64,000 bases of DNA from Viridibacterium sp035456105. Its GTDB lineage: Bacteria; Pseudomonadota; Gammaproteobacteria; Burkholderiales; Rhodocyclaceae. Within the stretch, counting starts at the first letter, position 1, and each line of letters starts with the position of its first letter. The notes under the pieces were generated by a model. The model was not told where the DNA came from. It made no database searches and saw nothing but the letters and a program-made list of their open reading frames with translations. The stretch is from assembly GCA_035456105.1 (NCBI GenBank), contig DATIDV010000017.1:124001-188000 (forward strand), given 5' to 3'. Position numbers and translations under genes: made by a program. This document shows, piece by piece, positions 43,167-52,500 of this stretch.

Positions 43167-43894
43167 AAGTACTGATCGTCGAAGATGATCGATCACAGCG
43201 CGCGCTGCTTACACTATGGATGAAAGGCGAAGGGCATCGCGTCGAGGCTTTCGAGGATGGACGCAGCCTGATCAGATTTCTCGAATCGGCGACTGCCGAT
43301 CTCCTCATTCTCGACTGGAATCTCCCGGACATCAGCGGCGAGGACTTGCTGCGCTGGATACGCGGGCGACGTCACGGGTCGCTGCCCGTTATATTCCAGA
43401 CGGTGCACGACCGCGAAGAGGACATCGTACGCATTCTCGACGCCGGCGCAGACGACTACCTCGTCAAGCCCCTGCAGAAGCTCACGCTGCTCGCACGCGT
43501 ACGCGCCGTCATGCGCAGGGCACCGTCTCTCTCTGACGGTCAGAACACATTGGAAGTGGGCAACGTGACGCTGGACGAGCGCTCGCAGACATTGGCAACC
43601 AGCGCGCTTACACTCGCTCCTGGCGACAAGGAAATGGCGATTGCATGGCAATTCGCGCGGCGTGTCGGCCAGGTCGTATTGCGACAACAGCTCCTTGCCG
43701 AGGTGTGGGGTTTCAGTCCCGACATTGAAACACGCACCGTCGACATGTATGTCAGTCGCCTTCGCACGAAATTGCGCCAGCTGCAGGCGGACTGGCAGAT
43801 TCATTCGGTATACGGCGCAGGTTATCGACTCGAACTGTCACGTGAAGAAGGCACGGATTATCCCGCCTCGCCCCCTGCTACACGCACAGAGTGA
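43163..43894 (+). CDS. OmpR-family response regulator partnered with the CHASE2 kinase
   Basis: This is a 243-residue protein. The receiver has IVEDDRSQ, phospho-acceptor Asp51 in LILDWNLPD, and Lys in DDYLVKPLQK. The winged-helix domain (about 130-230) ends RTVDMYVSRLRTKLRQLQAD and YGAGYRLE. Its start overlaps the kinase stop (ATGA), so the pair is coupled. It is a paralogue of the orphan regulator at 28328-29050. It likely binds near the kinase gene and may act on the importer genes downstream, because the TGACTCA palindrome occurs before both. Confidence 0.94.
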   Translation: MKVLIVEDDRSQRALLTLWMKGEGHRVEAFEDGRSLIRFLESATADLLILDWNLPDISGEDLLRWIRGRRHGSLPVIFQTVHDREEDIVRILDAGADDYLVKPLQKLTLLARVRAVMRRAPSLSDGQNTLEVGNVTLDERSQTLATSALTLAPGDKEMAIAWQFARRVGQVVLRQQLLAEVWGFSPDIETRTVDMYVSRLRTKLRQLQADWQIHSVYGAGYRLELSREEGTDYPASPPATRTE

Positions 43895-44195
43895 TGTGCA
43901 AGAAACACAACTACAAATCTGAAAAATTCGCGCATTTCTCCAATGCGTATTGTTCGCAGGCCTGTGCCACCTGAGTCTGCCGCCCGCAAATGTATTGGCT
44001 CCGGCTAACGATCAGCGCCGGGCCCAGGGCCGAACGTAACAGACCGTAACATTTCTTCGCATCGCCCGATCCAGCTGACTACAGTGCGTACAGAACCCGA
44101 GCACTGACTCAGTCGGAAAATTCGTGACAAAAACTGTCACACAACGCGCTTGGCCAGAACTTGTAGCGGCCGCGCCACACACAGGAGGAGGACAA
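43895..44195. promoter_or_regulatory. promoter region of the importer operon
   Basis: This is about 300 bases. ACTGACTCAGT, an 11-base palindrome, lies at 44103-44113, with a looser GCTGACTACAGT at about 44073-44084. GTGACA-N5-TGTCAC is at 44124-44140. The 44103 palindrome shares TGACTCA with the inverted repeat at 40725-40762. AGGAGGAG before the ATG at 44196 is a very strong ribosome binding site. Confidence 0.6.
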
Positions 44196-45275
44196 ATGCA
44201 TATTACACATCCGCTTTCCCGGCGCGAACATCTGCCTCGTGCGGCCCGTGCGTTAGCCATGGTTGCACTCTGCGTGGTTTGCACATCCCTCAATGCGCAG
44301 GGATCGTCGGAGCGCTCCGGAGGCTCCCTGAACGTCATCTGCAGCATGGCTGTCGAGTGGTGTACAGCCATCAAGAATGAGTACGAGAAGACAACCGGCG
44401 TCACCGTCAATATGGCGCAAAAGAGCACTGGCGAAGCACTCGCGCAAATCGCTGCGGAGAAGACGAATCCCAAGCTCGATCTGTGGATCGGCGGCACCGG
44501 CGATCCACACCTGCAGGCGGCGGAGCAAGGTCTTACCGTCAGCTATAAATCGCCGGAATTGCCACAGCTTCACGACTGGGCCAGACGTCAGGCCGAGCAA
44601 TCGAATTACCGCACCGTGGGCATCTATGCCGGCGCCTTGGGCTTTGGCTACAACCCCGAACTCCTCGCCAAGAAGAAGCTGCCCACGCCAGCATGCTGGA
44701 AGGATTTGCTCAAACCCGAATACCGCGACGAAATCCAGATTGCAAACCCGAACTCCTCCGGCACAGCCTATGTGGCGATTGCCACGCTGGTGCAGCTGAT
44801 GGGGGAGAACGAGGCCTTCAAGTACCTTGCAAGCTTGCACAAGAACGTGAATCAGTACGCCAAATCCGGTATTGGACCGGTGAAAGCCGTGGCGCGTGGC
44901 GAAACATCAATCAGCGTCAGTTTCATTCATGACGGTATTGCAGAAGCTGCAGCCGGCTTCCCCGTGAAGGTGGTGACCCCTTGCGAGGGCACCGGCTACG
45001 AGATTGGCTCAATGAGCCTCATCAATGGCGCGCGCAATCTCGACAGGGCGAAGAAGATGTACGACTGGGCGCTCACGGCCGCCGTGCAGAAAATCGGCGG
45101 CGACAACAAGCAATATCAGGTTCCGTCCAACGTGAAGGCACCGCTGCCAGCGCAGGCACCGAAATTCAGTGAGATCAAGTTCATCGACTACAACTTCGCC
45201 AAATACGGTACTTCCGCCGAGCGCAAACGCCTGATAGAACGATGGGATAACGAAGTCGCCAGTCTGCCGAAATAA
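44196..45275 (+). CDS. ABC transporter substrate-binding protein (AfuA/FbpA-like)
   Basis: This protein has 359 residues from the ATG at 44196. The signal peptide is ALAMVALCVVCTSLNAQG. The mature part has the iron/phosphosugar-binding fold: LNVICSMAVEWCTAIKNEYE, GEALAQIAAEKTNPKLDLWI, ANPNSSGTAYVAIATLVQ and EGTGYEIGSMSLINGARN. The closest known types are FbpA/AfuA proteins; AfuA was first called an iron binder but binds hexose phosphates. The Tyr pair of classic FbpA iron binders is not obvious here, so a phosphorylated sugar or other anion is as likely as Fe3+. It is first in an SBP-permease-ATPase operon. Confidence 0.9.
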   Translation: MHITHPLSRREHLPRAARALAMVALCVVCTSLNAQGSSERSGGSLNVICSMAVEWCTAIKNEYEKTTGVTVNMAQKSTGEALAQIAAEKTNPKLDLWIGGTGDPHLQAAEQGLTVSYKSPELPQLHDWARRQAEQSNYRTVGIYAGALGFGYNPELLAKKKLPTPACWKDLLKPEYRDEIQIANPNSSGTAYVAIATLVQLMGENEAFKYLASLHKNVNQYAKSGIGPVKAVARGETSISVSFIHDGIAEAAAGFPVKVVTPCEGTGYEIGSMSLINGARNLDRAKKMYDWALTAAVQKIGGDNKQYQVPSNVKAPLPAQAPKFSEIKFIDYNFAKYGTSAERKRLIERWDNEVASLPK

Positions 45276-45300
45276 GCCTCCGCTTCGGTGAGTGTCGATC

Positions 45301-47520
45301 ATGAAATCCCGCGTTGTTTTCTGCTGGGTCGCCGCAGGCGTACTCGGTTTCCTGACGTTGCCCTGGTATGCACTTCAGGACGGCCTTTTGTCATTGCATT
45401 GGGTCTCGCCCGGCCTTTACAGCAATGACGAAATGGCATCCGGTTTCGCACAGTGTCTCCTGCACGGTCGTCCGTGGCTGGGGGGCTGCCTCGCAGCCCT
45501 CCTTTTTTGCAGCCTGACACCGCTGCTCTTTCGCTCCCGGGACGGCCGAGCCCACGCAATCATTATTGGCGGCGGCCTCGGTGTTGCAATCTGGCTGGCA
45601 CAGGCCTTTGCAATCGGGCCGACTGGCTGGACCCCGGCCCTGCAGGACACACTCTCACCGTTGACGCGCGGACAGTATGGCGTTGGCATTGGCGGCATCG
45701 TCGTCGGGGTGTGCTTGCTGATGCTGTTTTCCATTGGCCTGGCGCAGCGCGGCTATTTCAAGGGCGACGCCTTCGTGGCGGGCAGCGTGGTCGGCGTGGC
45801 CACACTCGTATTGCTGTTCACCTTCTTTCCTGTCGGCAATATCCTGATCACCGCATTACAGCCCTCGGAGGGCATGACGGTGTCCCAGTTGCTCGCCAGG
45901 CGCCTGTTCTCCGCGAAGATCTGGGGGCTCGGTTGCCTCACGGGTGGCACCGGTTGCGGTGTCGCCTGGAACACGCTGACCCTGGCATTCTGCACCGCCA
46001 TTGGCGCGACCGCGCTGGGCCTGGCTTTCGCCCTCGTCGTCACACGTACCGGTTTCGCATACAAGCGATTCCTGCGCGTGTTGACGATATTGCCGATCAT
46101 CACGCCGCCTTTCGTCATCGGTCTCGGCCTGATCCTGATCTTCGGTCGCTCGGGGCTTCTGAATCAGTTGCTGGAATGGACGCTCGGGATACCACCTTCA
46201 CGCTGGATCTACGGCTTCAAGGGCGTGTTGCTGGCCCAGATATTCGCCTTCACCCCCATCGCTTTCCTCGTGCTGATCGGTGTCGTCGAAGGCGTCGCAC
46301 CGAGCATGGAGGAAGCGGCACAGACGCTGCGCGCGAGCCGCTGGCGCACCTTCGCGGACATCTCCCTGCCCCTCATGTTGCCAGGTATGGCTAATGCTTT
46401 TCTCGTGACCTTCGCAGAGAGCATTACGGACTTCGGCAACCCCATTCTTCTCGGCGGCAATTTTGGCGTGCTGTCGACCGAGATCTACTTTTCAGTTGTC
46501 GGTGCGCAGCTGGATCAAGGGCGCGCTGCCACGCTGGCATTCATCCTTCTGGCATTCGCCCTTGGCGCCTTCTTCATCCAGCGTCGCATCCTCGGCAAGA
46601 AGGTCTACACCGCCCTCTCCGGCAAGGGTGACAGCGGGCTGCCCGCACAGTTGCCGAATGGCGTCAGGAAGCTGGCGTACTGCCTTGCCCTGCCCTGGGC
46701 AGTGCTCACCATTCTTGTCTATCTCACAGCCTTGTGTGGCGGCTTCGTGGAAACCTGGGGCCGCGATTTCAGCTTTACATTGCGTCACTACGCCAAGGCC
46801 TTCTCGGTGGATTTCGGTGTCGGCGGCCTGGTATGGACGGGTGCTGCGTGGAACTCTTTCTGGACGACGGTCGAACTGGCCAGTCTGGCGTCACCCCTCA
46901 CGGCCGCGATCGGCATCATCACGGCCTATCTGCTCACGCGGCAGCGCTTTGTCGGTCGCTCGCTGTTCGAGTTCGGCACCATGCTGAGCTATGCAGTACC
47001 GGGCACCGTCATCGGCATCTCGTACATCCTCGCCTTCAACGTGCCTCCGTTTGACATCACCGGCACAGCCCTGATCCTCGTGCTGTGCTTCGTCTTCCGC
47101 AATATGTCGGTTGGTGTGCGCGCAGGAATGGCCGCCATGAGCCAGCTCGACAAGAGCCTCGACGAGGCCTCGATCACACTCGGTGCTTCCAGCTTCCGCA
47201 CGCTGCGTTCCATCGTGCTGCCGCTGCTCAAACCCGCCGTGATCGGCACCCTCGTCTACAGCTTCGTGCGCGCGGTTACGACGGTCAGCGCAATCATCTT
47301 TCTGGTTTCAGCAGATCACGAAATGGCCACCGTGTACATCATCAACCGCGTACTGCAGGGCGACTATGGCGTGGCCATCGCCTACTGCTCGGTGCTCATC
47401 GTCCTGATGCTGCTGGCCATCGGGCTGATCAATCTGCTGGTTGGCGAGCGTCGGCTCGGGCGGCGGAAGACGGTCCCGATGATGGTGCCCGCCAACAACA
47501 TGGCCGTCACGCCGACGTAG
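45301..47520 (+). CDS. ABC transporter permease, fused two-domain (AfuB/FbpB-like)
   Basis: This protein has 739 residues from the ATG at 45301; a GTG nine bases upstream is possible. It has about twelve or more membrane helices with two BPD_transp_1 domains. The first EAA loop is EEAAQTLRASRWRTFADISL and the second DEASITLGASSFRTLRSIVL. The N-terminal extension (about 1-200) contains extra helices, which makes it longer than AfuB. A single gene coding for both membrane halves is typical of the Fbp/Afu class. It lies 25 bases after the binding-protein gene. Confidence 0.93.
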   Translation: MKSRVVFCWVAAGVLGFLTLPWYALQDGLLSLHWVSPGLYSNDEMASGFAQCLLHGRPWLGGCLAALLFCSLTPLLFRSRDGRAHAIIIGGGLGVAIWLAQAFAIGPTGWTPALQDTLSPLTRGQYGVGIGGIVVGVCLLMLFSIGLAQRGYFKGDAFVAGSVVGVATLVLLFTFFPVGNILITALQPSEGMTVSQLLARRLFSAKIWGLGCLTGGTGCGVAWNTLTLAFCTAIGATALGLAFALVVTRTGFAYKRFLRVLTILPIITPPFVIGLGLILIFGRSGLLNQLLEWTLGIPPSRWIYGFKGVLLAQIFAFTPIAFLVLIGVVEGVAPSMEEAAQTLRASRWRTFADISLPLMLPGMANAFLVTFAESITDFGNPILLGGNFGVLSTEIYFSVVGAQLDQGRAATLAFILLAFALGAFFIQRRILGKKVYTALSGKGDSGLPAQLPNGVRKLAYCLALPWAVLTILVYLTALCGGFVETWGRDFSFTLRHYAKAFSVDFGVGGLVWTGAAWNSFWTTVELASLASPLTAAIGIITAYLLTRQRFVGRSLFEFGTMLSYAVPGTVIGISYILAFNVPPFDITGTALILVLCFVFRNMSVGVRAGMAAMSQLDKSLDEASITLGASSFRTLRSIVLPLLKPAVIGTLVYSFVRAVTTVSAIIFLVSADHEMATVYIINRVLQGDYGVAIAYCSVLIVLMLLAIGLINLLVGERRLGRRKTVPMMVPANNMAVTPT

Positions 47521-47543
47521 AAAAATCACAGGAGGTGAATGCG

Positions 47544-48611
47544 ATGAGCGCCAAATCAATCCGCTTCGAAAACGTAAGCAAGGCCTTCGGCAAGAGCCGC
47601 GCCGTGGACAATGTCAGCTTCACGATTCAGGCAGGCACCCTGGTCACGCTGCTGGGCCCATCTGGTTGCGGCAAGACGACCACGCTGCGCATGATTGCCG
47701 GCCTGGAGATGACCAGTTCGGGCCACATCCTGATCGGCGATGAGGACGTCACGCATGTGCCCGCCAGCGAGCGTGACGTGTCGATGGTGTTCCAGAGCTA
47801 CGCGCTCTTTCCGCACATGAATGTGCTCGAGAACGTCGGCTACGGGCTCAAGGTGCAAGGACGGTCGAAGAAGGACACACAGGACCGCGCCGAAGCCGCG
47901 CTGGAAACGGTCGGTCTCGCAGGCTTTGGGGAACGTCTGCCGAGTGAACTCTCCGGCGGCCAGCAACAGCGCGTTGCGGTAGCCCGAGCCTTGGTGCTCG
48001 AACCAGGCGTGCTGTTGTTCGACGAGCCTCTCTCCAATCTCGATGCAAGGCTTCGACGGCATATGCGCGAGGAGATCCGCGAGCTGCAGCAGCGCCTCGA
48101 GCTAACCGTCGTCTACGTCACCCATGACCAGGCCGAGGCCATGGCGGTGTCAGATCGCATCATCGTGATGAACAAGGCGGTGATCGCACAGGAAGGCACA
48201 CCGGACGAACTCTATGAAATCCCCGCGAACTCATTCGTCGCCGGCTTCATGGGCGACGCCAACCAGGTGCACGGTACCTTGCTCAGGATTGACGAACGCC
48301 GCGGCAAACTGATGCTTGGCGCCACCTTTACGGTACTGCCCCATCGCGGTCTGAGCAACGGCGACGTGGTCGTTTCGATACGACCCGAGGCGCTAGAAAT
48401 TCACGCTCTCAATAGCGAGATTCCCGAGAACAGCTTTCCCGCAACGGTAAAGAAATCGGCGTACCTTGGTGGAGCCATGGAGTACACCCTGCAGAGCGAC
48501 ATCGGCGATCTGTTTGCCGTCAGCATGGATGTGCACCACCGCCATCTGCCTGGCGACGCCGTGCGATTGACCCTGCAGGCAAAAGGAGTAACGGCCATTC
48601 CGGATCACTGA
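47544..48611 (+). CDS. ABC transporter ATP-binding protein (AfuC/FbpC-like)
   Basis: This protein has 355 residues from the ATG at 47544, which has GGAGG 8 bases before it; longer in-frame openings are antisense-like. Walker A is LLGPSGCGKTTTLRMIAG, the Q-loop is VFQSYALFPHM, the signature is LSGGQQQRVAVARAL, Walker B is GVLLFDEPLSNLDA, and the switch His is in YVTHDQAEAMA. A C-terminal TOBE-type domain follows (about 250-355). It powers import through the permease encoded just upstream. No transporter gene follows; a LuxR-type regulator is next. Confidence 0.95.
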   Translation: MSAKSIRFENVSKAFGKSRAVDNVSFTIQAGTLVTLLGPSGCGKTTTLRMIAGLEMTSSGHILIGDEDVTHVPASERDVSMVFQSYALFPHMNVLENVGYGLKVQGRSKKDTQDRAEAALETVGLAGFGERLPSELSGGQQQRVAVARALVLEPGVLLFDEPLSNLDARLRRHMREEIRELQQRLELTVVYVTHDQAEAMAVSDRIIVMNKAVIAQEGTPDELYEIPANSFVAGFMGDANQVHGTLLRIDERRGKLMLGATFTVLPHRGLSNGDVVVSIRPEALEIHALNSEIPENSFPATVKKSAYLGGAMEYTLQSDIGDLFAVSMDVHHRHLPGDAVRLTLQAKGVTAIPDH

Positions 48612-48693
48612 CCGCGCCAGCACAGCTGACAGATTGCCCCAATTGAGAAGGCAACCGCAGCTTGACCTTGTGGATACTTGGAGAGAGCACACC

Positions 48694-49395
48694 ATGATCA
48701 AGACGAACGACGTCCTCATTGTCGATGACCACCCCCTCTATGCCGAAGCGCTCCAGCACGTACTCGGATATCAGCATCCGGGATGGGACATTCAGCTTGC
48801 CTATTCCGCAGAGCAAGGGCTCAAGAATCTCGACCTGCGAGCGGCTCCCTTCCTCATCCTGCTCGATCCGGGCCTGCCGGGCCTGAGTGGCGCAGAGGCC
48901 GCCAAGGCATTCGCGCGCGAGTGCCCCGAGGCCATCATTGTGGCGGTGTCCGCCGCGGACGACAGACGTCAGGCTGCTGCACTGTTCCAGGCAGGCGTCC
49001 GCGCTTGTTTCTCCAAGGGATTGATGCCGGCACGCTTCACGGAATTACTCGAAAAGGTCCTCGCCGGCGAACTACCTCCGTCGACACAGATCACGGCCGA
49101 TGGTGCCTGCCAGATCCTTCACGAATCTTTACCGGCCCTCTCGCCGCGGCAGCGGGAAATACTCGTGCTGCTCAACCAGGGGCTACCCAACAAGGAAATC
49201 GCGCTACGCCTGAAAGTGGCGGAAGCCACAGTCAAAGCGCATATCGCGGTGCTCTTCAGAAGTCTTGGCGTATCCAATCGCACACAAGCCGTCATGGCTG
49301 CACATCACTACGGCTGGTTGCATGCACGCGAGAGTCGCACCGCGGCGCACGCAGCCGCCACACGGCTTGAACGCGAACTGACCCAGATACCCTGA
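48694..49395 (+). CDS. LuxR/NarL-family response regulator
   Basis: This protein has 233 residues from the ATG at 48694. The receiver has LIVDDHPLYAEALQHVL and phospho-acceptor Asp58 in LILLDPGLPGLSG. The C-terminal LuxR-type helix-turn-helix (about 145-210) reads LSPRQREILVLLNQGLPNKE, then VAEATVKAHIAVLFRSLGVS. No kinase is adjacent downstream; its partner may be the CHASE2 kinase upstream or another kinase. It lies about 80 bases after the ATPase gene on the same strand, so it may belong to the importer operon. Confidence 0.92.
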   Translation: MIKTNDVLIVDDHPLYAEALQHVLGYQHPGWDIQLAYSAEQGLKNLDLRAAPFLILLDPGLPGLSGAEAAKAFARECPEAIIVAVSAADDRRQAAALFQAGVRACFSKGLMPARFTELLEKVLAGELPPSTQITADGACQILHESLPALSPRQREILVLLNQGLPNKEIALRLKVAEATVKAHIAVLFRSLGVSNRTQAVMAAHHYGWLHARESRTAAHAAATRLERELTQIP

Positions 49396-49449
49396 AGTCC
49401 AGGGCTGCACGGCCGGACCGCCCGGCCTCACAGATCCACGCTTGATCCT

Positions 49450-49493
49450 GCTGATATCCCGCAGCGCCCGAAAAGGCGATGCGGGATATCAGC
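49450..49493. terminator. long hairpin between convergent genes
   Basis: GCTGATATCCCGCA at 49450-49463 has its exact reverse complement at 49480-49493, and an inner CGCC/GGCG stem extends it. No T run follows on either strand, so it may stop or process transcripts rather than act as a classical terminator. It lies between the LuxR-type regulator and the giant gene. Confidence 0.65.
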
Positions 49494-49508
49494 ATCATGC
49501 CCTCAGCT

Positions 49509-52500
49509 TCAGGCCCTCAACCTCGGGCCCACGTTGATCTTCTCCCCTGTGACGAGAAGGTCCGGATCAGCACGACTCGTCGTTACCTTGCCATCCGCCA
49601 GCAGGGGGTCGAAGCGTGTATTAAGGCTGTACAACTTGCCGATAGCTGCGCGCCTGACTCCGAGGTAACCACCCGGCAGATCACCCTTGCCGCTCCGAGC
49701 TGTGTCGATCTCGTCTTGCGACAGCAGGTAGCCCTGTTTCACCGCACTGTTGGCGATACCGAAGAAGGTGCCGCCGCCCAAGGTGTCATCCACGGTCCAG
49801 AAGTGGTCTTGGGGTGGAGGGGGCTTGGTCTCGGGCCCGGTACCCGGCGTTGTCACCGGAGGCGTTGTGGAAGGCGTAGTCGGCGACGCGCTCGTCGTGA
49901 CCACTGGCTGCCTGGGAACACTTTCGTCGTCACCCTCAAGCTGCTTCGCCAGCCACTCGAAAAAATTCCTCAGGTCATTGGCCACGCCCTTCACGTCATC
50001 GGCTGTACCCTTCACGTCTTCGACAACGTTATTCCCGTCGCCCCTCCTGTGCAGGTAATACATGGAGGCAGCAGTAAGTCCCAAGGCAACGGCACGGCGT
50101 GCCTTTCGGCGTGCTGCAGCCTCGCTTCCGGCTGTCAGATGGAGGAAGTTGCTCACGCGCCCCAACCTGTTTTCCTTGCGATTCGGGTCGCTGAGCCCAA
50201 CGTATTTGTGGTCGGCGTACACAGTCTCATTGCCATGCACACGGGGACTTTCCATGCCCTTGTTCCAGAGCCGTCCAAGGCGTTTACCGAGAAAGAGCAC
50301 CCCGCTCCCCTCGTACAAACCTGTCACTCCGGTTTCAAACCCGCCCGTGAGATCCTTGCCGCCGAACTTCCTGCTGCCAAACGTAAGCTCGGGGGCCGGC
50401 AGATACTTCATGCCCGGGAGATAGAGCTTCTTGTTGCCCGACATGGGCACAATGCGCATCCACCCGCTGTTACCAAGCGTCGCATTGGCCAGCAGCACCC
50501 CTGAGAGTATGTAGCTGCGATCCATAAACATTAGCGCAGCGAGTGCCGTGTAGCGGTACATGCTCGTGAATACCATCATGTCATTGGCTGTCTGCAACGC
50601 ACCTTTCTGTTTAACCGCCTCCTCCCTGGCCAGATCGACGAGCCGCTTTATGAGCACATCATTGGAAAGATCATCAGCTTTCAGTTTTCCAACAATGCCG
50701 GCTTCCTTTTTCACCGAGATCAGGGTGTCGTAAAGCGTCTGCACGCGGGCTGCGGAAAGCTGCTGTCGCTCTACCAACCACTTGGGCAGGAAGGGCGTCA
50801 CCGCAGGCTTGTCCATTTCGCCTGCGGCCTTTTTCGCGCGTTCAGCGGCAAGCTTCTCGGCGGCGCCAGCGCGAATATGGAGTTTCTGCGGGAGTCTGTC
50901 CCGCACCGCTTGCGGGAGATCTCCGGACAAGATCGACCAGAATCGCTCGAGTCGCTGCATCTTTCTGCCTCGCCGCTCGAGGTATGCAATGACTTCCTGC
51001 TTTTCGAGTGCGGTGAGCGTTTGTCTTTCGTCGCCCTCTTTTGCAATCCTCTGGGCATATTCAGTAAACCTGTTCGCGCGTCGCTGAGCGACTTGGTACC
51101 AGCCTTGCGCGTAAGCGCCGGGAAAATTTCCGACGATTTCACCTGGAAGCGACAACTGTGTAACAGCACGCTCCACGGATCCTTGGGGCAGCTGGAAATT
51201 GCCAGTCTTGATATCGATCGCTCTGCTGGCGGCGTTGAGCAAGGCCCCCACAAACGAGAGCCGTTTGGCGGCCCCGCCTATGCCTGGATGTTCCAGGTTG
51301 ACGATGGGCCCAATAGCTCCCGCGGCGTCCTTTGAGGTGAGTTCGCCTTGCTTCAGAGACGTTCCTTCAACCTCATCCGAGGCAAGGTGCAGGCCCTTCT
51401 GTACCTTTGCGTAGATACCCTCAGCTTCCTGCAGGAACCTCACTTGTTCGGTCAGACGCTCGTTCAAGCCGGGTATCCTCTCCGCGCCCGCATGATCATC
51501 GACCGCTTTGGAAAATGCCGACATCATTGCGTCGGCATTTTCCACGGTTCGCCGAAGGCCTGCGGGCAGCTCCCCGCTCGCGGAGATCACCTCTCCGCTG
51601 CCTAGCACCTCGACCAGGTCTGCGCGCTCGGCAGATGTCAGAACTTCATCGCTTCCGGCCACAAGTTGACTGAGCTTGAGTTGCAAGGCTGGCGGCAGCA
51701 CCGATAGTTTGTTTTGCGCAGCCACCATTTCGCGAGTCACTCCGGGAATATCGAAAATTGCCTCGCCAAAAATGTCTGCGTGCAAATACATCAAATAACC
51801 CGGAGGCACCTTGACCATCGGCTTGGAAGCTCGGTCTCCCCCTCCCCGTTTTTCCGTATATTCATGCGGCAAGCGCGGTTTCAAGCGTATGTCATCGGGA
51901 TTCAACCCTGCCGCTGCCAGCTTCTCGTTGTACGCCTTCACGTTCTCGGCGAAGTTGACGAATGCCTTGTTGAGTGCGCCTATGATCTGGGTCAGCTCGG
52001 CCTTCCAGACAACCCCCAGAAAAGCCCGCCTTGAAACGCCAATGAACGTCCTGCCTGCTATGCGCGATATGGCCTTCGAAGTACCTTCAACATCGCCCCG
52101 TAACGCAGCTCTCGTTGCGTCGACCAGCCGATTCAGCACGAACCGGCTAGCCCCCCGGGAGTAAGGTGTGCGTAACTGCGTAGTCAGCACTGACTCGGGG
52201 CTCTTGATGGCTCCTAGCACCGCCCCCGACGCGGGCACATTTGCGTGCGCATAGACCTCCAGGCCCAACACGGTCGCAAGCTGCCTGACGACGGAAACGC
52301 CCGGGTGAACAGGCCGCCATTTCATGACATCGCGGGCCGTACGACGGACCGTTGCAACCGAGTCGGGCAATTCCGTTGTCACCGTCCTCAAGGCCTTTCC
52401 TAAGCCGGTCCCCCACTCCGCCTTGCCTTTCTTCCGGTATGACTGGACGTTGTGATCGGGATCCTTGGCTGCTGGATTCGCGCGTGCCTCGTCAATTGCC

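Noticed and set aside
47085..47543. A long N-terminal extension of the importer ATPase
   Set aside because: The extension overlaps the permease gene in another frame and reads as Arg/His/Gln-rich sequence; the ATG at 47544 has GGAGG in front.
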